From contig DASUTC010000155.1 of assembly GCA_036374795.1 (NCBI GenBank), forward strand, positions 1 through 64,000: a stretch of 64,000 nucleotides of DNA, written 5' to 3'. The stretch's first letter is position 1, and the number at the start of each line of letters is the position of its first letter. The notes under the pieces were generated by a model that did not search any database, was not told the DNA's origin, and saw only the letters and a list, made by a program, of their open reading frames with translations. This stretch comes from Herpetosiphonaceae bacterium. GTDB taxonomy: Bacteria > Chloroflexota > Chloroflexia > Chloroflexales > Kallotenuaceae. Positions 1-8,524 of the stretch are shown here, in pieces. The position numbers were made by a program, and so were the translations under genes.

Positions 1-320
1 GCGTCCCGTACGTCGCTAAGGGACTGATCGCGACTTGCCGCGAGTGTTGCCGCGTTGAGCCGATCGATCGCAACATCCCAGTCCTCGCCGGGCTGGAGCA
101 GCGCCGGTGCCTTTTCGCCGCGTGCTGCCGCCTGGAGCAACTGAAGCATTCGCTGCTCCCACCACGTGATATGCGCCAGCAGATCCTTGACGGACCAGCC
201 TTCATCGAGGGCGGGCTGAATCATCTGATCGTCGCTGAGCCTGGCTAGCATCGCTTCGAGGCGGGTATGCTCGGATCTGATCCGTGCCAGGAGATCGGCC
301 CTGGCATTCGGCGCGTTCAT
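1..320 (-). CDS. DinB/ClbS-like four-helix protein (3' end cut)
   Basis: This gene runs off the left edge, so only about 106 N-terminal residues are visible. The ATG (318-320, complement) follows a clear AAAGGAG ribosome site 6-7 bases upstream. The stretch WSVKDLLAHITWWEQRML at about residues 43-60 is the hallmark of the DinB/ClbS/DfsB superfamily: a Trp-x-x-Lys-Asp-x-x-x-His helix whose His normally helps bind metal. The region before it is an amphipathic helix rich in Arg and Leu. Members are four-helix bundles; some are metal-dependent hydrolases or thiol-transferases, others protect against genotoxins. The substrate cannot be read from sequence. Nothing upstream ties it to ctaB, which is divergent. 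Confidence 0.72.
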   Translation of the reverse strand, partial: MNAPNARADLLARIRSEHTRLEAMLARLSDDQMIQPALDEGWSVKDLLAHITWWEQRMLQLLQAAARGEKAPALLQPGEDWDVAIDRLNAATLAASRDQSLSDVRD

Positions 321-516
321 GGTCTGCTCCTTTACCAACTGGCGAGAGATCGGCGGTTATCAGGCGACAAAGCCGGGATCTTCATAAGGTTGCCCGTACA
401 TGGTAGCACAAAGCGTCAGATCCGCCCATCCATTCCTGCCGATAGATTCGCCCGCCTCCACAGCCGACCCGCGACTCCGTCGCTGATCCGAGGAGTGAGA
501 TGCATGCTTGAACTGG

Positions 517-545
517 TTGACTATCGTGAGATTATTCACTATGCT
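517..545 (+). promoter_or_regulatory. candidate sigma70-type promoter upstream of ctaB
   Basis: TTGACT (517-522), a 17-base spacer and TATGCT (540-545) fit a vegetative promoter in an otherwise GC-rich region. It lies about 235 bases before ctaB and upstream of a second candidate at 587-616. Sequence inspection only. Confidence 0.4.
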
Positions 546-586
546 ACGTTGAGGCACGAGCACCGAATTACGCGCCGTGACGAATC

Positions 587-616
587 TTGTATCTATCTGA
601 CGATTAGCGTTATACT
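587..616 (+). promoter_or_regulatory. candidate promoter for ctaB
   Basis: TTGTAT (587-592), 18-base spacer, TATACT (611-616). The -10 box differs from consensus at one position. It would give a leader of about 160 bases before ctaB at 782. The rest of the 321-781 gap holds no gene that I can support. Confidence 0.45.
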
Positions 617-781
617 ACACGCTGCTACACAGCGGCGGCGTCTCGCCTGGGAAAAAAGGTTTTGGTAAGGAACAACAACGGATATGCACGCAGTTCTCAC
701 GGGGCTGGCACCCGAATGGAGCATGTTGTCAAGCGGTCGGCGCGGCACGCGCGAAGATGTACGTACCGTCGGGGAGGCTAG

Positions 782-1687
782 ATGAACAGCACCGCATTGG
801 GCTGGCGCGGCGTCGTCAAAGATTATGTAACGCTCACCAAACCACGGATTATTTCGCTGCTGCTGCTGACGACACTGGTACCGATGCTGATCGCCTATCA
901 GGGCCAGCAATCGACGCTGGCGTTTATCAACCTGATCGTCTGGACGCTGGTTGGCGGCGCGCTCGCGGCGGGCGGCGCCGGCGCGATCAACATGTACATG
1001 GATCGCGATGTCGACGCGATTATGTCACGCACGAAGCAGCGGCCCATTCCAAACGACCGGATGCAGGCGAGAAACGCGCTGCTGTTTGGCCTGGCGCTCA
1101 ACGCGCTGGCGTTTCTCGTGCTCGCCCTGGCCGCGAATCTGCTCGCGGCGATCCTGGCGATATTCGGCACGGTCTACTATGTGCTGATCTACACTCGCTG
1201 GCTCAAACGGACCTCGCACCAGAACATCGTCATCGGCGGCGCTGCGGGCGCGATCCCGCCGCTGGTCGGCTGGGCCGCCGTGCGCGGCAGCGTGGACCTG
1301 GAGGCGCTGCTGCTCTTTGCGATCATCTTCTACTGGACACCGCCGCACTTCTGGGCGCTGGCGCTGCTGCGCAGGACGGAGTATGCCCGCGCTGGCATCC
1401 CGATGCTGCCTGTGGTGCGCGGCGAGGCCGAGACAAAATGGCAGATTCTGCTCTACACGCTGCTGATGATCGCGCTGACGCTCGTGCTCACGCCGCTGGG
1501 ACTGGCCGGCCCGGTCTACCTTGTCTTCGCAGCGGTGCTCGGCGCGATCTTCCTGCGCGATGCGTACATCCTGTTCCGCGATCCCGGAACAGGCTCGGCC
1601 TGGAAGCTCTACAAATATTCGCTGCTGTACCTGGCCTTGCTCTTCGGCGCGATGGTCCTCGATCGCGTCGTGATGCAGTTGCTCTGA
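782..1687 (+). CDS. ctaB: protoheme IX farnesyltransferase (heme O synthase)
   Basis: The enzyme adds a farnesyl group to heme B to make heme O, the precursor or cofactor for heme-copper terminal oxidases; it sits in the cytoplasmic membrane. The 301-residue length is normal. It is a UbiA-family prenyltransferase: the first Asp-rich motif NMYMDRDVDAIMSRT is at about residues 76-90, followed by RPIP; the second conserved block YYVLIYTRWLKRTSHQN is at about 136-152, then GGAAGAIPPLVGW and TPPHFWAL. About eight to nine hydrophobic segments are visible. The start is supported by GGGGAGG 5-10 bases upstream. It stands alone here with its own terminator, so cox/cta partner genes must lie elsewhere. 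Its presence implies aerobic respiration. Confidence 0.95.
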   Translation: MNSTALGWRGVVKDYVTLTKPRIISLLLLTTLVPMLIAYQGQQSTLAFINLIVWTLVGGALAAGGAGAINMYMDRDVDAIMSRTKQRPIPNDRMQARNALLFGLALNALAFLVLALAANLLAAILAIFGTVYYVLIYTRWLKRTSHQNIVIGGAAGAIPPLVGWAAVRGSVDLEALLLFAIIFYWTPPHFWALALLRRTEYARAGIPMLPVVRGEAETKWQILLYTLLMIALTLVLTPLGLAGPVYLVFAAVLGAIFLRDAYILFRDPGTGSAWKLYKYSLLYLALLFGAMVLDRVVMQLL

Positions 1688-1707
1688 GCGGCTCGCGGCA
1701 ACGAAGC

Positions 1708-1735
1708 GCCCCTGCCAGCGGCAGGGGCTTTGTTA
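1708..1735 (+). terminator. intrinsic terminator after ctaB
   Basis: A perfect 9-bp stem (1708-1716 with 1720-1728), three-base loop, then TTTGTTAT. It starts 20 bases after the ctaB stop codon. Confidence 0.8.
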
Positions 1736-1838
1736 TACGCTCGGCCCGCTCGCTCCAGGTGTGTGATAGACGTCCCAGGGCAGACGGCAGCACACCCCTG
1801 CGATCCTGATGATACCGCCGCCGGCATCGCGCCGCCGA

Positions 1839-2012
1839 CTACTGATCGCGGAGCGTCTGCTCGACCGTCTCGCGGTCGCCCTCGGCCTGGCTGGGCTTGC
1901 CGCCGGGCGTCTCGGTCTGCTCCTGCTTCGCGCCGGGGTCACGCTCGCCCTCGGCCTGGCTGGGCTTGCCAGCCGGAGCCCTGGTTTCCTCGTGCTTATC
2001 ACTCTGTGTCAT
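1839..2012 (-). CDS. small hydrophilic repeat protein (57 aa), unknown function
   Basis: I do not recognise a function. The 57-residue product has no Cys and no hydrophobic segment. It contains two copies of the motif GKPSQAEG(E/D)R at about residues 15-24 and 38-47, separated by an acidic, Gln/Thr-rich stretch, so it is probably disordered. The start is chosen at ATG 2010-2012 (complement) because AAGGAGG lies 8 bases upstream; a longer in-frame start nine codons further up lacks such a site. It is one of three unrelated-looking small polar proteins in this window (with those at 11759-12283 and 30935-31225), which may be stress or desiccation proteins; that is inference from composition only. 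Confidence 0.6.
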   Translation of the reverse strand: MTQSDKHEETRAPAGKPSQAEGERDPGAKQEQTETPGGKPSQAEGDRETVEQTLRDQ

Positions 2013-2071
2013 CGACGGTCCTCCTTGCTTGTGCTCCACGCTGCTACCGCAAGGCGCGTGCCGCTATCGGA

Positions 2072-2158
2072 GGAACAAGGAAACCAGGAAACCAGGGAGC
2101 AAGCGCGTTAAGCCCTTGTGCTTTGTCCTGTTGTGCTTTGTTCTGTTGTTCTTTGTTC
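2072..2158. repeat. family A 8-mer word array forming a long hairpin
   Basis: In the sense of the upstream permease gene (minus strand) this reads as repeated words GAACAAAG, GAACAACA, GCACAAGG, then a CTTAACGCG centre, then the T-rich complement CTTGCTCC, CTGGTTTC, CTTGTTCC. It begins 11 bases after the permease stop codon and could fold as one long imperfect stem. Related arrays occur at nine other places in the window. Confidence 0.75.
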
Positions 2159-2168
2159 TTCGTCCTCC

Positions 2169-3083
2169 CTACCTTCCGCCCATGCCCGTGAGCGTCACAC
2201 CCTCGATGAAATAGCGCTGGAACAGCAAGAAGATGATCACCACCGGCAGCATCACCACCAGACTCGCCGCCATCAGCCAGTTCCAGGCGGGAGCGCCGCC
2301 ATACGCAAACTCGAACTGGCGCAGGCCAAGCTGCAAGGTGTACAGCTCCTCGCTCTGGAGATAGAGCAGCGGCCCGACAAAATCTTCCCAGGTAAATTGA
2401 AAGGTGAAAATCGCAATCGCCGCCAGCGCGGGCTTTGTCAGCGGCATCACGATATTCCACCAGATACGCATCTCGGAAGCGCCGTCGATGCGCGCGGCCT
2501 CGGATAGCTCCATCGGGATACCGCGCATAAATTGCCGCAGCAGGAAGATATAAAACGCATTGCCGGTAAAGGCTGGCACCGTCAGCGGCAGAAACGTATT
2601 CACCCAGTAGGTCGAGCCCTGGAGGCCGAACGCGGGCAGCTTCGAGAACAGAATAAACTGCGGGATCATCGTCACGATGCCGGGCAGCATCATCGTCGCC
2701 AGCACCAGCGAGAAGAGCGTATCGCGGCCCGGCCAGCGCAGCCGCGCAAACGCATACGCCACCAGCGAGGTCGAGAGCAACGTGCCGAACATCGCCACCG
2801 CCGTGATGATGATCGTGTTCAGCGTCCAGCGCCGCCACATGCCAAAGCTAAAGGCATCGCGATAATTTTCCCAGGCGATGCGCTGCGGTATCCAGCGCGT
2901 GTCCATCAGATCGCGAATATCTTTCAGCGAGGTTGAGAGCATCCAGAAGAACGGCACCAGGAACAGAATGCTCAGGCTTGCCAGGAGCAGCCAGGCCAGC
3001 AATGCGCCGATCGAGAACGATGGCCGCCGCCGCTCGTTGCGCAGCGCCTCGGCGCGTGGGGGTTGTTCAACTGCAACTGCCAT
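2169..3083 (-). CDS. sugar ABC transporter permease, MalG type (CUT1)
   Basis: This is the second permease of a carbohydrate uptake ABC transporter in the cytoplasmic membrane. Six hydrophobic segments are visible, starting with LLAWLLLASLSILFLVPFFW at about residues 28-47. The EAA loop that docks onto the ATPase is GIPMELSEAARIDGASEM at about 195-212, followed by IVMPLTKPAL. Length (304 aa) is typical of CUT1 MalG-like subunits, which are somewhat longer than MalF in the N-terminal cytoplasmic tail. It lies 9 bases after the MalF-like gene and is the last gene of a three-gene operon. The transported sugar cannot be inferred. No ATPase is encoded nearby, as is common when one MsmX-like ATPase serves several systems. 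Confidence 0.93.
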   Translation of the reverse strand: MAVAVEQPPRAEALRNERRRPSFSIGALLAWLLLASLSILFLVPFFWMLSTSLKDIRDLMDTRWIPQRIAWENYRDAFSFGMWRRWTLNTIIITAVAMFGTLLSTSLVAYAFARLRWPGRDTLFSLVLATMMLPGIVTMIPQFILFSKLPAFGLQGSTYWVNTFLPLTVPAFTGNAFYIFLLRQFMRGIPMELSEAARIDGASEMRIWWNIVMPLTKPALAAIAIFTFQFTWEDFVGPLLYLQSEELYTLQLGLRQFEFAYGGAPAWNWLMAASLVVMLPVVIIFLLFQRYFIEGVTLTGMGGR

Positions 3084-3092
3084 AGCGTCCTC

Positions 3093-4061
3093 CTACTGCC
3101 CTTCCGACTCGTAGTAGACCCAGCGGCGGGCCAGCCACAACTGAAGCAGCGTAATCGCCAAAATAATCAGAAAGAGAATCCAGGCCATCGCCGAGGCATA
3201 GCCCATCTGGAAGCCGCCCGGCCCCGACTTACCGAAGGCCCGGTTGTAGAGGTACAGCACATAGAACAGCAATGACTGGCTGGGACCGCCCTTGCCCACA
3301 TCCTCGCTGCCCTGACCGGCGATGATATAGGCTGTCGTAAAGATCTGGAACGCGCCGATGATCCCGGTGACAACCTGAAAGAAGATCGTCGGCGACAGCA
3401 TCGGCAGCGTGATGTAGCGCGTTTTGGTCCAGCCCGTCGCGCCATCGATCGCCGCCGCCTCGTAGAGCTGAGCGGGAATGCCTTTGAGACTGGCGAGATA
3501 GATCAGAATATTGCCGCCGATCCACCACATGCCCATCACGACAATCCCCGGCTTGGTCCAGAGCGGATCATAGAACCACGCGGGGCCGGAGATACCGAAC
3601 ACCGCCAGCGCGCGATTGAACAAGCCGTCAGGTGCCAGAATCCAGCGCCACAGAAAGATCGCCGCGACGCCCGCCAGCACGTTCGGCAGGTAGAAGATCG
3701 CGCGAAACGCCCGCGCGCCGGGCAGGTCCAGGTTCAGCAGGAGCGCGATACAGATCGACGCGATGACGACCACCGGGATTTTGACGGCAACCAGCCAGAA
3801 CGTATTGCGCAGGCTAATGTAGAAGCGCGGATCGTCGAACAGCGCCTGGTAGTTTTCCATGCCTATCCAGACCGGAGCCGTCGTGATATTGTAGCGGGTA
3901 AAACTGGTATAGAGCGAGAAGATCATCGGCCCCAGCGTAAACACAATAAATCCGATGATCCAGGGCATCGCAAAGAGCCAGCCGGTGATCGCCTCGCGGG
4001 TCGCCGGGCGCAAGATCCACTTGCGGCGCGCTACATCCTGTTGCTGGATTGCCTGAGCCAT
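3093..4061 (-). CDS. sugar ABC transporter permease, MalF type (CUT1)
   Basis: First permease of the CUT1 sugar importer. The protein has six transmembrane segments; TM1 is WLFAMPWIIGFIVFTLGPMI at about residues 29-48. The EAA motif is GIPAQLYEAAAIDGATGW at about 193-210, followed by TRYITLPMLSPTIFF. It starts at ATG 4059-4061 (complement) with AAAGGAGG in the proper place. The gene follows the binding-protein gene after 79 bases and is nearly contiguous with the MalG-like gene. Length (322 aa) is somewhat above a minimal MalF-like subunit because of a polar N-terminal 25 residues. Confidence 0.93.
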   Translation of the reverse strand: MAQAIQQQDVARRKWILRPATREAITGWLFAMPWIIGFIVFTLGPMIFSLYTSFTRYNITTAPVWIGMENYQALFDDPRFYISLRNTFWLVAVKIPVVVIASICIALLLNLDLPGARAFRAIFYLPNVLAGVAAIFLWRWILAPDGLFNRALAVFGISGPAWFYDPLWTKPGIVVMGMWWIGGNILIYLASLKGIPAQLYEAAAIDGATGWTKTRYITLPMLSPTIFFQVVTGIIGAFQIFTTAYIIAGQGSEDVGKGGPSQSLLFYVLYLYNRAFGKSGPGGFQMGYASAMAWILFLIILAITLLQLWLARRWVYYESEGQ

Positions 4062-4140
4062 CGAAGCCTCCTTTCGGATCTTGGGGTCGGGTGAGACGCG
4101 ACCGCCTCGCGACCGTCGGCCTCACCCTAGACGGCCACGC

Positions 4141-5589
4141 CTACTTCTTCATCTGTGCTTCGACCGCCTGCTGAGCCTCGTCTAAGGCGGCCTTCGCCTC
4201 AAGCTCGCCCGTCCAGATCTTTTCGTAGCGCTGCTCAAGCTGCTCCTTCCAGTTGGGATATTGCGGCAGATAGTTGCCGCCTGAGGTATGATTCATCGCC
4301 TCGACAAAGAACTGCCAGCGCGGATCGGACAGCAAGACGGGGTCTTTGGCGGCGGCTTGATTCGCGGGCATCGCGTACGTATCGCGTGCCCAGGACGCCT
4401 GCGCCTCAGGGCTGGTTGCGCACTTGATGAACTCCCAGGCCGCGTCTTTGTTCGGAGCGCCGCGCGGGATCGACAGCGCAAAACCGCCGCTGGTCGAGCT
4501 GCGCTCTTTGCTGTAGGGCAGGAACGAGACGCCCCAGCTCAGCTCTTCTTGCTTGCCCTCGGCATTGGTTAGACGAGGGCGATAGAAGTCGAGCTGCGAG
4601 GTGTAGCCGTTGATATCCGTGACCATCGCCACGCGGCCAGACATGAACTCGTCCTGCGGCGGAGCCGCGAAGCTGCCTCGGAACTTCTGCAGCTCCGACC
4701 AGCCGCTGTAGCGGTCGACCCACTTCTTGACCCACTCGACGGTTTCGACGGCCTCCGGCGTGTTAAGCTGCGGCTTGCTGTCGTCGCTGATCCAGTTCAC
4801 GCCGTTGGTGTAGCCGAAGGTATCGGTGCCCGCCTTGATTAGCGGGTGGAAGGCAATCCGCTCGTACGAGCCGTCTTCTTTCTTCTTGTCCAGCTTGTCG
4901 GCGTACTGCTCGACCTCTTCCCAGGTCGTCGGCGGCTTCTCAGGATCGAGGCCGGCCTCTTTGAAGGCGTTCTTGTTCCAGAAGAGCACGCGCACATCCG
5001 TCTCGTAGGGAATGCCGTAGGTATTGCCCTCGTAGAGCGTCTGCTTCCACGTGAAGGGCCAGAACGCGCTGCCGTCGATGCCGTCGCGCGCCGCCAACTC
5101 CTGCAAGTTCTCGTCGACCTGATCGCGGGCACGCTGCGGAAGCTGCGGACGATCCTCGACGATCACGTCGGGCATGCCTGAGCCTGCCGCAACCGCCGCG
5201 ATATTAGCGGTCCAGATGTCGCCGAAGGGCTTGAAGGTTTCGCTGACTTTGATGTTCGGAAGCTGCTGATTGCAGATCGCGATTACCCGCCGGATTGCGT
5301 TCCGGCGCACCGGAGAGCCCCAGAAGTGCCAGAAGGTGATTTCGCCGGAGACATCTTTGTTGAGCTTCGGGCCGTTGCCTGCCGCGCCCTGTTCGCCGCC
5401 TGCGGGTGTCGTCGCCGCGCCCGACGCCGCCGGGCTTCCTTCGCCGCCTGCGGGTGTCGTCGCCGCGCCCGACGCCGCCGGGCTTCCGCCGGGCTGTCCC
5501 GTATCCGCGCCGCAGGCGGCCAGCACCAGGCTCAGCAGCGTCAACAGCGCCACAAACTGCCACCAGCGACCATAGGTAGACGCCTTCAT
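4141..5589 (-). CDS. sugar-binding lipoprotein of CUT1 ABC transporter
   Basis: Extracellular solute-binding protein family 1; it captures a sugar or oligosaccharide outside the membrane and hands it to the two permeases downstream. The signal peptide ends in the lipobox LVLAAC with the lipidated Cys at about residue 26. Residues about 30-73 are a flexible Gly/Ala/Ser/Thr/Pro linker that contains an exact 16-residue tandem duplication. The folded part begins near GEITFWHFWG (about residue 83), a typical start for this fold, and has conserved stretches such as YGIPYETDVRVLFWNKNAF and GGFALSIPRG. Length of 482 aa fits. The start has AAAGGA 8-9 bases upstream. The operon order binding protein, MalF, MalG is standard. 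Confidence 0.93.
   Translation of the reverse strand: MKASTYGRWWQFVALLTLLSLVLAACGADTGQPGGSPAASGAATTPAGGEGSPAASGAATTPAGGEQGAAGNGPKLNKDVSGEITFWHFWGSPVRRNAIRRVIAICNQQLPNIKVSETFKPFGDIWTANIAAVAAGSGMPDVIVEDRPQLPQRARDQVDENLQELAARDGIDGSAFWPFTWKQTLYEGNTYGIPYETDVRVLFWNKNAFKEAGLDPEKPPTTWEEVEQYADKLDKKKEDGSYERIAFHPLIKAGTDTFGYTNGVNWISDDSKPQLNTPEAVETVEWVKKWVDRYSGWSELQKFRGSFAAPPQDEFMSGRVAMVTDINGYTSQLDFYRPRLTNAEGKQEELSWGVSFLPYSKERSSTSGGFALSIPRGAPNKDAAWEFIKCATSPEAQASWARDTYAMPANQAAAKDPVLLSDPRWQFFVEAMNHTSGGNYLPQYPNWKEQLEQRYEKIWTGELEAKAALDEAQQAVEAQMKK
5392..5487. repeat. exact 48-bp tandem duplication in binding-protein linker
   Basis: Two identical 48-bp copies, 5392-5439 and 5440-5487. They encode two in-frame copies of a 16-residue Gly/Ser/Pro/Ala/Thr unit in the lipoprotein linker, so the linker length can probably vary by slippage or recombination. 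Confidence 0.92.
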
Positions 5590-6237
5590 CGTCGCATCCT
5601 TTCGTAGCTCATCCTACAGGTTTGTTAACAGCGTCGATCAGCGCCTCGCCAGGACTACGTCTGGGTGAGCGCTGCGGTAAAATGGCGGTATGGATCATGC
5701 GTCTGTCGGGCGATCCCTCCTCTCCGTACACGAACCACGTCCGAGCGTATCACAGCGATACGCGAGCCAGACAGCCTGCCGCCCGAATGCACCGGCGACG
5801 ACGCTATGATCTCGCAAACAAGAGGACTTGCGTCGATACATAGTGCGCGGAATAGTTGGCAGATACGAGGTTGACGCCTCGCTACATCGGGGCGAGACGG
5901 CAGCCCAAACGTATGTGCTTCTGCCGATACCGCAAACGGCGTGCCAGCGAACATCTGGCATCAGGGGAGTAGTGTTGTCGGCGATCTGCAACATCGTGGG
6001 GGGGAACGGTGCAGATGTCGATGTGTCGCCGCAAGGTCCGCTGCTACCAGATTGTTAGCGTGCAACTACGGACAAGCGCTACGGTGATTAAGTGGTACTG
6101 AGGCTATCACAAAACCTGTTTAGCCGCAAGCGCACGATGTTGCCAAGAACAAGCGCCGGGCATGGAGCGTAGAAGATCACACACGGATCGATTCAGGAGC
6201 GGTACACAGCGCTGTGCTGCTCTGCATGAGGTGGATG
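5590..6237. other. intergenic region without recognised gene
   Basis: About 650 bases between the start of the sugar-binding-protein gene and the DUF2905 gene. The short reading frames here lack ribosome sites and family motifs. A small GTTAAC palindrome sits near 5625, just upstream of the binding-protein gene, but it is too short to call an operator. No tRNA-like fold or terminator was seen. Confidence 0.5.
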
Positions 6238-6447
6238 ATGGGCGTGGAAATTGGGCGCTGGATGATTGCAGCGGGGATCGTGCTGGTGGTGGCAGGGCTG
6301 ATCGTCGTGGCGGTCGGGCGGCTGCCGGGCGATCTCGTCTATCGGCGCGGTGGCGTCACCGTCTTTATCCCGATCGGCACGATGATCCTGATCAGCCTGG
6401 TGCTGACGATCGTCGCGAATGTGATCGTCCGCTTCTGGCGACGGTGA
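6238..6447 (+). CDS. DUF2905 small membrane protein
   Basis: A 69-residue protein with two predicted transmembrane helices, WMIAAGIVLVVAGLIVVAVG and VTVFIPIGTMILISLVLTIV, separated by the conserved loop RLPGDLVYRRGG. This layout (GRW...GRLPGD...RRG...FIPIGT) matches the widespread DUF2905 family, whose function is unknown. ATG 6238 is chosen because GAGG lies six bases upstream; ATG 6226, ATG 6235 and GTG 6214 are alternatives in the same frame. It is convergent with the cyanophycin operon and appears monocistronic. Confidence 0.8.
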   Translation: MGVEIGRWMIAAGIVLVVAGLIVVAVGRLPGDLVYRRGGVTVFIPIGTMILISLVLTIVANVIVRFWRR

Positions 6448-6518
6448 GCCGCATCGGGCCGTACCCAGTCGACGCGCAGCCGCCGACATGGCATCGGCGG
6501 CTGCGACGTTCGAGCCGC

Positions 6519-7349
6519 TCAGGAGGCGACATCGCTCTTCGGCGCTTCGCGTAGCGGGCGGCGTTCGGTCAGATCGAAGTGATCGCCGTTGCTCAAGACA
6601 TGCAGCCTCACATTGTCGATGCTGATCACGCTGTCGCGATTCTCTTCCGACAGGCTCGAATAGCTCACGTCCATCCCGTCGAGCACATAGATCGCGCCGG
6701 AGCCGATCACGCGGAAGCAATCGTTGCTCTCGACGATGATCGCGGTGTCCTCGTCGATGCCGATGCCAAGATTACGCGGATTCTGCGCGACCACGCCCAG
6801 CAAGCGACCGATGCGCCCGCGCTCGGCAAAGTGCGAGTCGATCACCACGCCGCTGATAAACGCGAGGCCGGGAGCCATCACCAGCGACGAGAGCCGAGGC
6901 GACTCGTCGCTCGGCCCGCCGTTGAGCATCGTCTCTGGCATCGCGGCTGCTCCCGCCGAGGTGCCGACGATCGTGCTGCCCTTGAGATAGATCTCGCGCA
7001 TGCACCGAAATACCTTCGAGTCGCCGATCTGGCTGGTGATGCGCAGTTGATCGCCGCCGGTAAAGAAGACCACCGGAGCGCCCGCCAGCTTCTCGATGTT
7101 GCGCTCGTCGCAGGCGTCGTCGCGGGTGCGAATATCCAGCACATCGACGCGCTTAACGCCCAGCTCCGAGAAGACCGCGCGATACTCATCCGCCAGCTCC
7201 TGCGGCTCCTGCGAGGCGACCGTCACCACCACGATGCGGCCCGAAGCACGCCGCGCCCGCCGCGCGACTTCCTTCAATATCTCCTGATCGCCTTCTTTAT
7301 CCTCATGCCCGCCGATGATGATCAGCGCGCCCTTGGGTTTATTGTGCAT
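6519..7349 (-). CDS. cphB: cyanophycinase
   Basis: Serine peptidase of family S51 that cuts cyanophycin (multi-L-arginyl-poly-L-aspartate) into beta-Asp-Arg dipeptides in the cytoplasm. The 276-residue length is typical. The nucleophile elbow GTSAGAAAM is at about residues 126-134 with Ser near 128; KGALIIIGGHEDKEGD at the N-terminus and VVFFTGGDQLRITS at about 96-109 are family hallmarks, as is GIGIDEDTAIIV. The start ATG (7347-7349, complement) has AAGGAG seven bases upstream. It follows iadA by 25 bases and is the last gene of a cphA-iadA-cphB operon, which makes the assignment firm over other S51 members such as peptidase E. Confidence 0.93.
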   Translation of the reverse strand: MHNKPKGALIIIGGHEDKEGDQEILKEVARRARRASGRIVVVTVASQEPQELADEYRAVFSELGVKRVDVLDIRTRDDACDERNIEKLAGAPVVFFTGGDQLRITSQIGDSKVFRCMREIYLKGSTIVGTSAGAAAMPETMLNGGPSDESPRLSSLVMAPGLAFISGVVIDSHFAERGRIGRLLGVVAQNPRNLGIGIDEDTAIIVESNDCFRVIGSGAIYVLDGMDVSYSSLSEENRDSVISIDNVRLHVLSNGDHFDLTERRPLREAPKSDVAS

Positions 7350-7374
7350 CGGTATGCTCCTTGCTTGAAACGTG

Positions 7375-8499
7375 CTACTCCGTCGCCGGATCATCGGTCT
7401 GGCTCGGCGCGGCGGGCTGCCCATCCCGCACCATCTGGCGTCCGAGCGCGAACAGGTGAACCACCTCCAGCGTTTTCCGCCGCATGACCAGCACATCCGC
7501 GTCCAGGCCCACGTCCAGGCAGCCCTTGCGCTTGAGGTGCAGCGCGCGGGCGGGGTTGCGTGTCAGCAGCGGCAAGATCTCGCCCAGCGACCAGCCGTGC
7601 TCGCGCACTGCGGCCACCACATTGCGATAGAGCTTCTGCGGGCTGCCCTTAGCCGTATGCGCGTCGGAGGAGAGCGTAAGCTGGCTCAGCGGGCCGTCGT
7701 GGTCGCGGTAGTAGCCCAGCCACGTGCCGAGGTCGTCATCAACCGTATCCAGATCGACGAACGCGCCGCGCCGCGCCAGGGCAATCGCCTCGTCCATCAG
7801 CGCCTCACTGCGGTTGATATGCGTCGGATAAAGGTACTGCGGCGGCGTCTCATGCTGATCGAGCAGCTCCGTCAGCAGCGACAGGCGCTTCTTGCCCGGC
7901 CCGATGTGGAAGTGCGTCACGCCCGCCTTACCGCCGATCATCCCGCCCGTAATGCCCTGCGACACCAGCCGCGCCAGCTCAGGCAGCGTCGGCTCCGAGC
8001 AGCGCGGATCGGAGATTGCCAGCTCGCCGATGCCCACCACATTCGCGATCATGATGATGTCGTTGGTCACGGTGCCGGTAAGCGTTACGGGCGGCACGGC
8101 ATAGCCGCCGGTGTACATATAGGCGCTGATGCCCTCGACCGCTAGCTGGTGCGTCTTCGCCAGCAGCGAGCTAAGATGCCGCGTGGTCATGTCGGTGCCC
8201 AGGCAGCCGACGACTGTGGTGATGCCGGAGCAGACGATCTCATGCAGCGAGACTTCCGGCATGCGGCTGCCGAAGCCTTCCTCGCCGCCAGCGCCGAGCA
8301 GGTGCTCGTGCGGATCGATCAGGCCGGGCGTTACGGCACAGCCGGCGGCGTCGATCACCGTGATCGGCACGTCCAGCGCGCACAGCGCCGCTCGGTCGAC
8401 CTCGCCGATCTTAAGGATCGTGTCGCCCGCCAGCAGGATCGACTGGACGCCGATCGGCTCAGGCGTATAAACTTCGCCGCCTTGGATCAGGGTCAGCAT
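7375..8499 (-). CDS. iadA: isoaspartyl (beta-aspartyl) dipeptidase
   Basis: Zinc amidohydrolase that hydrolyses beta-aspartyl dipeptides. Here the likely substrate is the beta-Asp-Arg released by the neighbouring cyanophycinase, yielding free Asp and Arg. The protein has 374 residues, close to the usual 390. The amidohydrolase metal site HEH is at residues 64-66 in PGLIDPHEHLLG; the bridging Lys is probably in GGMIGGKAGVTHFHIGPGKK near residues 190-209; further conserved blocks are YLYPTHINRS and LTLSSDAHTAKGSP, holding the later His and Asp ligands. The start at 8497-8499 (complement) is preceded by AAAGG. Gaps of 25 bases on each side place it inside the cyanophycin operon. Confidence 0.93.
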   Translation of the reverse strand: MLTLIQGGEVYTPEPIGVQSILLAGDTILKIGEVDRAALCALDVPITVIDAAGCAVTPGLIDPHEHLLGAGGEEGFGSRMPEVSLHEIVCSGITTVVGCLGTDMTTRHLSSLLAKTHQLAVEGISAYMYTGGYAVPPVTLTGTVTNDIIMIANVVGIGELAISDPRCSEPTLPELARLVSQGITGGMIGGKAGVTHFHIGPGKKRLSLLTELLDQHETPPQYLYPTHINRSEALMDEAIALARRGAFVDLDTVDDDLGTWLGYYRDHDGPLSQLTLSSDAHTAKGSPQKLYRNVVAAVREHGWSLGEILPLLTRNPARALHLKRKGCLDVGLDADVLVMRRKTLEVVHLFALGRQMVRDGQPAAPSQTDDPATE

Positions 8500-8524
8500 G
8501 AAACAGCCTTTCTTGTGTGTCGCG

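Noticed and set aside
757-1809. Long open frame (about 350 codons) overlapping ctaB on the same strand
   Set aside because: It is Arg/Ala/Gly-rich with no family motif and lies over the unmistakable ctaB frame; GC-rich codons keep alternative frames open.
2169-5589. Sugar ABC operon considered broken because it lacks an ATPase gene
   Set aside because: CUT1 operons commonly rely on a shared MsmX-type ATPase encoded elsewhere; all three genes present are intact.
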